7,829 nucleotides of DNA, taken from positions 1 through 7,829 of the forward strand of contig JALWWR010000031.1 of assembly GCA_026993045.1 (NCBI GenBank), read 5' to 3'. The stretch is from Thermodesulfatator sp. GTDB taxonomy: Bacteria > Desulfobacterota > Thermodesulfobacteria > Thermodesulfobacteriales > Thermodesulfobacteriaceae. The position numbers were made by a program, and so were the translations under genes. The notes under the pieces are model-generated. The model was not told where the DNA came from. It worked only from the letters and a program-made list of their open reading frames with translations, and ran no database searches. Shown here in pieces: positions 1 through 6,330 of this stretch. Position 1 is the first letter of the stretch; every line of letters begins with the position of its first letter.

Positions 1-451
1 GCCTAATACCCCGGCCCTGGTGCTGGCTGGGGTAAGCGCCCTTTGTAAAGGGGGCCGGGCTAGCGAGGAGGATTTGAGGCGGGCGGAAGAGATCTTTAAG
101 GCCCTGGGGGAGACAGTCTGTCTCCCAGAGGAGCTCTTTGACGCCGTAACCGGGCTTTCTGGGAGCGGACCGGCTTACGTCTTTGCTTTTTTAGAGGCCC
201 TGATAGACGGAGGGGTCAAGGAGGGGTTGCCCCGCGAGGTGGCGGAAAAGCTGGCCTTGGGGACCGTCTTGGGGGCGGCCAAATTGATGAAAGAGACCGG
301 AAGGGACCCTTACCTTCTCAAGGCTATGGTCACCTCCCCTGGGGGAACTACTATCGCGGGACTTAAAGTCTTGGCCGAACGGGGGTTCCAAGGGATAGTC
401 ATGGAAGCGGTCTCTGCCGCCACGGCTCGCTCGCGCCAATTAGGCTCCTAA
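1..451 (+). CDS. proC: Pyrroline-5-carboxylate reductase, C-terminal part (5' end cut by window edge)
   Basis: ProC catalyses NAD(P)H-dependent reduction of 1-pyrroline-5-carboxylate to L-proline, the last step of proline synthesis, in the cytoplasm. The reading frame is open from base 2, where it encodes PNTPALV, the conserved motif at the end of the Rossmann domain. A GTG at position 20 lies inside this motif and is not the true start. The C-terminal dimerisation/active-site domain is complete: GLSGSGPAYVF (about 152-184), then the helix with DGGVKEGLPREVAEKLA, and TSPGGTTIAGL (332-364), all hallmark ProC segments. The end, with MEAVSAATARSRQLGS, is typical of the family. About 149 residues are visible of the roughly 260-280 usual, so the NAD(P)-binding half lies outside the window. 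The TAA stop shares its last A with the ATG of rlmE, so the two are almost certainly co-transcribed. Identification is firm. Confidence 0.96.
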   Translation, partial: PNTPALVLAGVSALCKGGRASEEDLRRAEEIFKALGETVCLPEELFDAVTGLSGSGPAYVFAFLEALIDGGVKEGLPREVAEKLALGTVLGAAKLMKETGRDPYLLKAMVTSPGGTTIAGLKVLAERGFQGIVMEAVSAATARSRQLGS

Positions 452-1050
452 TGGCTAAAAAGACTTGGGCTGACCATTATACCCGCAAAGCCAAGGCCGA
501 GGGCTTTGCCGCCCGCTCGGTCTATAAACTCCAAGAAGCCCAAAAGAAATACGGTCTCCTTAAGCCTGGGGATATAGTCTTAGATTTGGGATGCGCTCCA
601 GGGGCCTGGAGCCAATACGCTTTGAAGGTGGTGGGCCCTTCGGGAAAAGTAGTAGGGGTGGATCTTTCAGCGGTTAATCTTTCTGCGCCTAACTTTGTCT
701 TTCGAGAGGAAGACGTCTTTGAGCTAGAGGTAGAAGAGCTAAGGGTCCTTTCTCCTAAGGCCTGTTACGATGTGGTTTTAAGCGATCTGGCCCCTAAGAC
801 CATTGGCGAACGTTCAGCCGATCACTTCCGGTCCTTACACTTGGCCCGGAGGGCCTGGGAGTTGGCCCAGGCGCTTTTGTGCTCCGGGGGAAACTTTATG
901 GTTAAGGTCTTTGAGGGGGAGAAATTTCCAGACTTTAAAAAGCAGGTGCAGAAATACTTTCAAAAAACCAAGCTCTTTCGGCCCAAGAGCACTCGGTCAG
1001 CTAGCCGGGAAATATTTTTCATTGGCCTAGGCTATAAAGGGCGGCCTTAG
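451..1050 (+). CDS. rlmE: 23S rRNA (uridine-2'-O-)methyltransferase RlmE/FtsJ (RrmJ)
   Basis: RlmE uses S-adenosylmethionine to methylate the 2'-OH of the A-loop uridine (U2552 in E. coli numbering) of 23S rRNA, a late step in 50S subunit maturation. The 199-residue protein is full length. It begins with the basic segment expected for RNA contact, followed by ARSVYKL, the SAM-binding loop VLDLGCAPGAWSQ (residues 43-55) and the acidic SAM-ribose region VVGVDLS. The catalytic tetrad is visible as K26, D112 (SDLAP), K152 (MVKVFEG) and E187 (SREIFF). Each is offset by exactly 12 from E. coli K38, D124, K164 and E199, so spacing is fully conserved and the enzyme should be active. The ATG overlaps the proC stop (TAATG). 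Only a weak AGG (442-444) precedes it, so translation probably depends on coupling to proC. Confidence 0.97.
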   Translation: MAKKTWADHYTRKAKAEGFAARSVYKLQEAQKKYGLLKPGDIVLDLGCAPGAWSQYALKVVGPSGKVVGVDLSAVNLSAPNFVFREEDVFELEVEELRVLSPKACYDVVLSDLAPKTIGERSADHFRSLHLARRAWELAQALLCSGGNFMVKVFEGEKFPDFKKQVQKYFQKTKLFRPKSTRSASREIFFIGLGYKGRP

Positions 1051-1075
1051 CTTTCTTCTCCCAAGCCCTTTTCGA
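1036..1075 (+). terminator. Possible weak intrinsic terminator at the end of proC-rlmE
   Basis: AAAGGGC (1036-1042) and GCCCTTT (1065-1071) form a perfect 7-bp inverted repeat, followed by TTTTCGATTTT. The loop is long (22 bases) and the left arm lies inside the last codons of rlmE, so the hairpin is not a textbook terminator. It is the only candidate between rlmE and the next gene. Confidence 0.3.
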
Positions 1076-1112
1076 TTTTGGAGGCCTTAAGGACGGATGC
1101 TTTTTCAGAACG

Positions 1113-1199
1113 GGCTAAAAAAGCTTTGTTTTTGCCAAAACTTCATATAAAATACGTTAAGATAAAATTGGACCGAAAAATTAAAACCTTGAACTAATA
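1113..1199 (+). promoter_or_regulatory. A+T-rich leader of the diguanylate cyclase gene, probable promoter region
   Basis: The stretch is strikingly A+T-rich compared with the flanking genes. It opens with an inverted repeat: GGC (1113-1115) plus AAAAA (1117-1121) pair with TTTTT (1129-1133) plus GCC (1134-1136), with one bulged T. TATAAA at 1146-1151 is a fair -10 box and TAAGAT at 1158-1163 a poorer one. Neither has a convincing -35 at standard spacing (TTGCCA at 1132-1137 is 20 bases before TAAGAT). No Shine-Dalgarno sequence precedes the ATG at 1200. That a promoter is here is inferred from composition and from the gap after rlmE; the exact boxes are uncertain. Confidence 0.3.
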
Positions 1200-2939
1200 A
1201 TGGGAAGTAAAAGTCCTTTTATAGCTAGAATTTTTTGTAGAATTTTAAATCTAAGCCTTTTATGGAAGGTGGGGGCGGTCATCGGGGCCTGCGTGATCAT
1301 CAACACCCTCATTGCCTTCTATTTTTATACGGAATTCAGCACTCTTAAGGCCTATATCCAAAAATCGCCCTATTTGAGTTATAAGGCCCTGGCGCAAGAA
1401 GGCCTGTGGCTTAGCCAAAGATTGAAGGCCTCCTCCGAGGTCTCAGAGAGGACCTATTTAACAGTCCAGATCAAAAGCCTGGCTCAGGTGGGACTTAAGG
1501 GCGGAACCTATGAAAGAGACCTCTGGACTTTGCTTCAGGTCCAGCATCCCTTAGAAGATCCAAAGATACGGGAGTTGTTGGAGGCCATCTATCAGAATCC
1601 CGAAGATCCTCGAAATTCTGAACGCTGGGAAAGCCTCCTAGGTTTGGCTCTAAAAGGAGAAAGTAAGATCCAAAAAAAATTAAAACAAACTTCTAGACAG
1701 TCCTTTTTTCTAGTAATTTTATTTTTAGTCTTGGTCTTTTTTCTCTTTTGGGGAGCTTTGGCCTTTTTCTGGATGGTAAAGCGCCCCTTAGATCGGATTA
1801 CAGCTCAGATCCGGGACCTCCTTTTTCGAAAGGAGACCTATTGCTTGGAAGATCCCGAGACCTGTGAATGGCGTTATTATGCTCGGGATGAAATTGGCCA
1901 GCTAACAGAGGCGGTGAGGAATCTCCTGCGGAATTATGGCGAGCTAGCCCTTTTCAAACACACCATCGAAGAGGATCAGACCGTAGAAGAAGTATACGAG
2001 CGCCTGGCCCAGGTCTTTAAAGAAAAACTGGGGATTACCACCTTCGCCTTCTATCAGGTCTCTAACTCTCAAAACACCATGCAAATCATGCACCTTTCAC
2101 CCTCAGAGCTCGAAGTCAATTCCGAAAAACTATTTAACGCCGATTTTTGCCGGGCCAAAAGGACGGGGCATCCGGTAAATTCCATGATTCAACACGGGGT
2201 TTGTCCCCTCTTTCTCTGGCCGGAAGAGGCCGAACACTATTGTATTCCCTTTATAAGCGGGGGGCAGTGTATCGGGGTGGCTCAGATCCTTTTACCCAAG
2301 ACCCCGGAGACCCGGAGTTCCAAAAAGATCCGCGAAAAACTCCAACTAGCCGAGAGATATATTCGAGAGGCGGTGCCGGTTATCGAGGCCAAACGGTACG
2401 CCGAAAGGTTAAAAGATCAAAGCCTTAAGGATCCTCTTACAGGTTTATACAACCGCCGTTTCTTGGAAGAAGCCATTGATAATATCGTAGCCGGGATCCT
2501 GCGGCGCAAGTCGGTCTTGGGGATCTTGATGGCGGATCTGGATTACTTCAAGTCCATAAATGATCAGTTCGGCCACGATGTGGGGGATCGTATCCTACGG
2601 GAAACCGCGCAACTCTTAAAGAAAAACGTCCGTTCTTCGGATATAGTGGTTCGATTTGGAGGGGAGGAGTTTCTCATCTTGCTGGTAGACGTTCAAAAAG
2701 ACGAATCCCTCAAGGTAGCGGAAAAATTGCGACGTTTAGTAGAAAGTCACCGATTTGAAGTGCCTACTGGATTGATTCAACGCACTATCTCTATCGGAGT
2801 TAGCGAATTTCCTACGGATGCCCAAGGGATCTGGGAGGCCATAAAATACGCGGACGTAGCTTTGTATAAAGCCAAAGAGAGGGGGCGCAATCGCGTGGTT
2901 CGTTTTACCCCAGACATGTGGCCCTCAGAGCAATATTAA
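1200..2939 (+). CDS. Membrane-bound diguanylate cyclase: periplasmic sensor segment, HAMP, Cys-rich GAF-like domain, GGEEF domain
   Basis: This enzyme should condense two GTP into cyclic di-GMP, the second messenger controlling attachment versus motility, in response to a signal sensed at the membrane. In its 579 residues, an N-terminal transmembrane helix (about 21-43, preceded by R10, R14 and K23) is followed by a periplasmic segment of about 120 residues. A second helix spans about 168-192, then a HAMP-like linker (about 193-250, with RDEIGQL) and a GAF-like domain (about 255-395). The cyclase domain (about 405-570) starts with the family's DPLTGLYNRR. The active site GGEEF is intact at 487-491, the metal ligand region is ADLDYFK (D446), and FGHDVGD contains D463. 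The product-inhibition I-site RxxD is R478-D481, at the canonical distance, so feedback inhibition by c-di-GMP is expected. Cysteines 317, 335, 348 and 357 cluster in the GAF-like region, and C215 and C222 sit in the HAMP-like linker. No EAL domain is present. The ATG at 1200 lacks a clear ribosome binding site, but starting later (GTG, codon 24) would remove the positive residues before the first helix. The gene appears monocistronic. The signal is unknown. Confidence 0.93.
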   Translation: MGSKSPFIARIFCRILNLSLLWKVGAVIGACVIINTLIAFYFYTEFSTLKAYIQKSPYLSYKALAQEGLWLSQRLKASSEVSERTYLTVQIKSLAQVGLKGGTYERDLWTLLQVQHPLEDPKIRELLEAIYQNPEDPRNSERWESLLGLALKGESKIQKKLKQTSRQSFFLVILFLVLVFFLFWGALAFFWMVKRPLDRITAQIRDLLFRKETYCLEDPETCEWRYYARDEIGQLTEAVRNLLRNYGELALFKHTIEEDQTVEEVYERLAQVFKEKLGITTFAFYQVSNSQNTMQIMHLSPSELEVNSEKLFNADFCRAKRTGHPVNSMIQHGVCPLFLWPEEAEHYCIPFISGGQCIGVAQILLPKTPETRSSKKIREKLQLAERYIREAVPVIEAKRYAERLKDQSLKDPLTGLYNRRFLEEAIDNIVAGILRRKSVLGILMADLDYFKSINDQFGHDVGDRILRETAQLLKKNVRSSDIVVRFGGEEFLILLVDVQKDESLKVAEKLRRLVESHRFEVPTGLIQRTISIGVSEFPTDAQGIWEAIKYADVALYKAKERGRNRVVRFTPDMWPSEQY

Positions 2940-2958
2940 GGTATCTATTAGGCGGGAC

Positions 2959-2987
2959 TTGGCCAAAACCGGGACCCTTTTTAATAT
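2959..2987 (+). promoter_or_regulatory. Candidate sigma-70-type promoter for the ileS-lspA operon
   Basis: TTGGCC (2959-2964) and TAATAT (2982-2987) are separated by 17 bases, and each matches the consensus at four of six positions. An overlapping TATAAG (2985-2990) is a better -10 hexamer but has no -35 at normal spacing. The site lies in the 128-base gap just upstream of ileS, where an operon promoter would be expected. The call rests on hexamer matching alone. Confidence 0.35.
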
Positions 2988-2990
2988 AAG

Positions 2991-3053
2991 CCCCGGTGAG
3001 GCCAGGGGACCAGATTCTATGAAGTCAAGGAACGCCCCAGGCGAGTTTTCAAC
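2991..3053 (+). other. Untranslated leader of ileS with small potential hairpins; no recognised riboswitch
   Basis: Two short inverted repeats are visible: CCCC (2991-2994) with GGGG (3005-3008), and CGCC (3033-3036) with GGCG (3040-3043) around a CCA loop. I see no T-box antiterminator core (TGGNACCGCG), no terminator with a T run, and no short Ile-rich leader peptide, so control by tRNA-Ile level through a T-box or classical attenuation is not supported. Confidence 0.25.
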
Positions 3054-3059
3054 GGGAGG
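3054..3059 (+). promoter_or_regulatory. Ribosome binding site of ileS
   Basis: GGGAGG lies 8 bases upstream of the ATG at 3068. It supports that start over the later in-frame ATG at codon 16. Confidence 0.8.
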
Positions 3060-3067
3060 CTCAAGGC

Positions 3068-5890
3068 ATGGACTGGAAAGAGACCCTCAATTTGCCCCGC
3101 ACCACCTTTCCCATGAAGGGGAAACTTCCCCTTCGAGAGCCGGAGTTTCTCCGCTTTTGGGAAAAGATCGACCTTTATCATCGGCTTCAAGAGGGAGACG
3201 GGCAGGTCTTTATCCTTCATGACGGCCCTCCTTACGCCAACGGACACATCCACATGGGCACCGCCTTAAACAAGGTCTTGAAAGACATCATCCTAAAAAG
3301 TCGGCGCATGGCTGGTTTTAAAGCCCCTTTCGTCCCAGGGTGGGACTGCCATGGGCTTCCCATCGAGTTGAACGTAGAAAAGGAGTTGGGGGTCAAACGG
3401 GGGGAGCTCCCCAAAGTTGAAATCCGAAAGCATTGTCGGACCTACGCCCAACGTTTTGTAGAGGTCCAACGGGAGGAGTTCCGTCGTTTAGGGGTTCTGG
3501 GAGACTGGGAACGTCCTTATCTTACTATGAGTCCAGGGTATGAGGCCACTATCGCCCGGGAATTCGTCCGTTTTTTGGCCTCGGGTCAGGTCTATCGTCG
3601 GAAAAAACCGGTCCTCTGGTGCTCCCACTGTGTCACGGCCTTGGCCGAAGCCGAAGTAGAATACGAGAATCACCGTTCCCCTTCCATTTACGTCAAATTC
3701 CCTTTAGCGGAGGACGCGCGAGAGGCCTTGCCGGAACTTCCTCCGGGGCCGGCCTTTGTAGTAATCTGGACCACCACCCCTTGGACCCTTCCCGCCAACC
3801 TGGCGGTGGCCCTTAATCCGGAATACCCCTATGTGGCGGTGCGATGGGGGGAAGAAGTTCTGATTTTGGCCGAAGGCCGGCTTTCAGCCCTTTGTGCTGA
3901 GACCGGGGCCGAGCTTCCTGAGATCCTTTTCCGGTTTGAGGCCTCCCGCCTGGAGGGCAAACACGCCCGACATCCTTTTTATGATCGGCTCTCCCTTTTT
4001 ATCTTGGCCGATTACGTGACCCTCGAAGCTGGGACCGGTTGTGTCCATATCGCTCCCGGCCACGGGGAAGAAGACTATGAAAGCGGGCTTCGGTACGGCC
4101 TAGAAGTCTACTCCCCGGTGGAAGATACCGGCCGTTTTGAGGCCTCTTTGCCTCTCTTTGGGGGCCAAGGGATCTGGGAGGCCAATTCTCAAATTATCGC
4201 TCTACTTAAAGAAAAAGGGCTTCTTCTCCATCAAGAAGAAATAGAACACAGCTATCCCCATTGCTGGCGTTGTAAAAAGCCAGTGATCTTCCGGGCCACG
4301 GAGCAATGGTTCATCTCTATGGAGGCCCAAGATCTCCGAAAAAAGGCCTTGGAGGCCATCGAAAGGGTGCGGTGGATTCCCCGTTGGGGGAAGGACCGCA
4401 TAAAAGGCATGGTGGAGAAACGGCCGGACTGGTGTCTATCCCGGCAGAGGGCTTGGGGAGTCCCCATCGTGGTCTTTTCCTGTGCGGCCTGCGGCGAGAT
4501 TCTGCGGGACGAGAAATACTATCAGCCGGTGCTGGAACGTTTTGCCCAGGAGGGGACGGATCTTTGGTTCCAGCTTGAGGCCGCCGAACTTTTACCTCCG
4601 GGGACCCGTTGTCCCTCCTGCGGAGGCCAGGAATTCCGTAAAGAAGAAGATATCTTGGACGTCTGGTTTGACTCCGGGGTCTCCTTCGCTGCGGTCCTGG
4701 AAAAGCGTCCGGAGCTGGGCTTCCCCGCGGACCTTTATTTGGAGGGTTCTGACCAGCATCGAGGTTGGTTTCAGAGTTCGCTCCTTTGTGCCGTGGGAAC
4801 CCGGGGGGAGCCTCCCTACCGGGCGGTCTTGACCCATGGATTTGTGGTGGACGGCCACGGACGTAAGATGTCCAAGAGCCTGGGCAATGTGGTGCACCCC
4901 CAGGACATCATCCAGAAATACGGTGCCGAAATCCTGCGGCTCTGGGTGGCCTCGGAGGACTACCGGGAGGATATTCGTCTTTCAGAAGAGATCTTAAAAC
5001 GTCTGGTGGAAGCCTACCGTAAGATCCGCAACACCTCTCGCTATCTCTTGGGGGTCCTTTCGGATTTTGATCCCGCCCACCACCAGGTACCCTGGGAGGA
5101 GCTGCCGGAGTTCGAACGCTACCTCTTTCACCGCTTGGCCCAGCTTATCAAACGGGTGAGAAAGGCCTACGAGCAGTTTGAGTTCCACCTAGTGGTTCAG
5201 GCCTTGCACCAGTTTTGTATCCTGGACCTTTCGGCCTTAGCCATTGATATTAATCGGGATCGGCTTTACTGCGAACACCCCGAAGATCCCAGACGCCGGG
5301 CCACGCAGACCTATCTCTACCAGGCCCTTGAGACTTTGGTGCGGCTCATGGCCCCCATCTTGTCTTTTACGGCTGAAGACGTCTACCAGCACTATCCTTT
5401 TGTCCGGGAGGCCGAAAGCGTGCATCTCCTTTCCTTCCCTTCCCCTGACTGGCCAGAGGCTGAGCCAGGCTGGGTGGAGAAGTGGGAAAAGCGTTTAGCC
5501 CTGCGGGCCGAGATCACCAAGGCCCTGGAACAGGCCCGTAAGGAGACCAAGCTGGTGGGAAGTTCCCTGGATGCGGAGGTGTTACTTCGTCTGCCACCAG
5601 AGTATGAGGGGCTGGTAGAAGATCCGGCCCTTTGGGAATATTTGGCCATCGTATCCTCCTTTAAGGTTTTGGATCCTCTCCCTGCCCCGGAGGAAGGTGA
5701 AGTCTTGTGGGAGGCGGAGGAGTTTCCGGGGGTCCAAATCTTGGTGCGCCGGGCTCCAGGGCAAAAGTGCGCCCGGTGCTGGCAATGGAAACCTGAGGTG
5801 GGAAGCGGCTCCCGGTTTAAGGAGCTTTGTGACCGGTGTCATTCGGTGGTGGAGAGGCTTCAGGCCGAAGGCCGACTCTCACTTTCATGA
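3068..5890 (+). CDS. ileS: Isoleucyl-tRNA synthetase (class I, bacterial type)
   Basis: IleRS charges tRNA-Ile with isoleucine in an ATP-dependent reaction and hydrolyses mischarged Val-tRNA. At 940 residues it matches the usual bacterial length. The start LNLPRTTFPMKG, about seven residues in, matches the family N-terminus. The first class I motif is PPYANGHIHMGTALNK (54-69), which reads HMGT (62-65) instead of HIGH. Next come GWDCHGLPIE (91-100) and the editing domain, with the T-rich WTTTPWTLPAN (234-244) and GHGEED, whose D336 corresponds to the editing aspartate. DVWFDSG (531-537), GSDQHRGWFQS and KMSKS (600-604) follow, then the anticodon-binding domain. The C-terminal zinc ribbon is C901/C904/C921/C924. 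Four further Cys pairs (185/188, 399/402, 472/475, 515/518) could form two more zinc sites, as I recall in thermophilic IleRS structures and unlike E. coli. The stop overlaps the lspA start as ATGA. The domain set is complete, and I see no sign of damage. Confidence 0.98.
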   Translation: MDWKETLNLPRTTFPMKGKLPLREPEFLRFWEKIDLYHRLQEGDGQVFILHDGPPYANGHIHMGTALNKVLKDIILKSRRMAGFKAPFVPGWDCHGLPIELNVEKELGVKRGELPKVEIRKHCRTYAQRFVEVQREEFRRLGVLGDWERPYLTMSPGYEATIAREFVRFLASGQVYRRKKPVLWCSHCVTALAEAEVEYENHRSPSIYVKFPLAEDAREALPELPPGPAFVVIWTTTPWTLPANLAVALNPEYPYVAVRWGEEVLILAEGRLSALCAETGAELPEILFRFEASRLEGKHARHPFYDRLSLFILADYVTLEAGTGCVHIAPGHGEEDYESGLRYGLEVYSPVEDTGRFEASLPLFGGQGIWEANSQIIALLKEKGLLLHQEEIEHSYPHCWRCKKPVIFRATEQWFISMEAQDLRKKALEAIERVRWIPRWGKDRIKGMVEKRPDWCLSRQRAWGVPIVVFSCAACGEILRDEKYYQPVLERFAQEGTDLWFQLEAAELLPPGTRCPSCGGQEFRKEEDILDVWFDSGVSFAAVLEKRPELGFPADLYLEGSDQHRGWFQSSLLCAVGTRGEPPYRAVLTHGFVVDGHGRKMSKSLGNVVHPQDIIQKYGAEILRLWVASEDYREDIRLSEEILKRLVEAYRKIRNTSRYLLGVLSDFDPAHHQVPWEELPEFERYLFHRLAQLIKRVRKAYEQFEFHLVVQALHQFCILDLSALAIDINRDRLYCEHPEDPRRRATQTYLYQALETLVRLMAPILSFTAEDVYQHYPFVREAESVHLLSFPSPDWPEAEPGWVEKWEKRLALRAEITKALEQARKETKLVGSSLDAEVLLRLPPEYEGLVEDPALWEYLAIVSSFKVLDPLPAPEEGEVLWEAEEFPGVQILVRRAPGQKCARCWQWKPEVGSGSRFKELCDRCHSVVERLQAEGRLSLS

Positions 5891-6330
5891 AAAGATTTGT
5901 AACGGCAAGCGCTATAGTATTCGGGCTGGATCTCCTTTCTAAAGAACTATTGGTGCGATTCTTGCCTCCCAAGGTGGTCTTGATTCCGGGGGTCCTTGAC
6001 TTGGTTCGGGTCCGGAATCCGGGAGTGGCCTTTGGACTTCTGGCCGGGGCTGGCCAAGAGGGCCGGTTTCTCCTGGTGGTCTTGGCTCTGGCCGTGGCCC
6101 TGGGGCTGGCCCTAGCCGCTCGTAAGGCTCCCCCCTTTCAGCAATGGGCCTTGGGTCTGATAGCCGGCGGGGCCTTGGGTAACGCCTGGGATCGGTTCTG
6201 GCATGGAAGCGTCTTTGATTTTATAGATCTCCATTGGAGGACCTACCACTGGCCCGCCTTCAACCTGGCGGACATGGCCATTACCTTGGGGGTAGGTCTT
6301 TATCTTTGGAGTCTTAGAAGATGCCGTTAA
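5887..6330 (+). CDS. lspA: Lipoprotein signal peptidase (signal peptidase II)
   Basis: LspA is a polytopic inner-membrane aspartyl protease that removes the signal peptide from prolipoproteins after Lgt has attached diacylglycerol. The 147-residue product is a compact but complete family member. It has about four hydrophobic helices (roughly 5-22, 60-78, 85-100 and 125-143) and the conserved boxes GLDLLSK (13-19), VRNPGVAFG (42-50, usually NTGAAF), GGALGNAWDR (94-103), VFDFID (109-114) and FNLADMAI (125-132). By comparison with solved structures the catalytic aspartates should be D111 and D129, 18 apart as in E. coli and S. aureus. D102 in the NxxDR box is also conserved. The ATG is inside the ileS stop (ATGA) with no good ribosome binding site, which implies translational coupling. 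An upstream in-frame GTG at 5836 would add 17 residues without family similarity. The ileS-lspA pairing occurs in many bacteria and supports the call. Confidence 0.96.
   Translation: MKRFVTASAIVFGLDLLSKELLVRFLPPKVVLIPGVLDLVRVRNPGVAFGLLAGAGQEGRFLLVVLALAVALGLALAARKAPPFQQWALGLIAGGALGNAWDRFWHGSVFDFIDLHWRTYHWPAFNLADMAITLGVGLYLWSLRRCR
6308..6311 (+). promoter_or_regulatory. Ribosome binding site inside the end of lspA
   Basis: GGAG lies 9 bases before the ATG at 6321, within the last lspA codons. It gives the downstream gene its own initiation signal in addition to coupling through the 10-base overlap, and it decides the start, since the frame has no other well-placed ATG nearby. Confidence 0.6.

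Noticed and set aside
20..22. GTG as the start of a short complete ProC-like protein
   Set aside because: The frame is open upstream and encodes the conserved PNTPALV motif; the gene is simply cut by the window edge.
2940..3067. T-box riboswitch before ileS
   Set aside because: No TGGNACCGCG core, no terminator with a T run and too short a leader.
2959..3222. Open frame crossing the ileS start
   Set aside because: It overlaps the well-supported ileS coding region out of frame, and its composition (Gly, Ser, Arg, Pro rich) looks like a shadow translation.
4592..4897. 101-codon open frame on the minus strand inside ileS
   Set aside because: It is antisense to conserved IleRS motifs, has no family resemblance and no ribosome binding site; it reflects codon bias of the sense gene.
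5836..5886. Upstream GTG start that would lengthen LspA by 17 residues
   Set aside because: The added residues are hydrophilic, overlap ileS by 55 bases and do not match the family N-terminus; the ATGA overlap start at 5887 fits the usual ileS-lspA junction.
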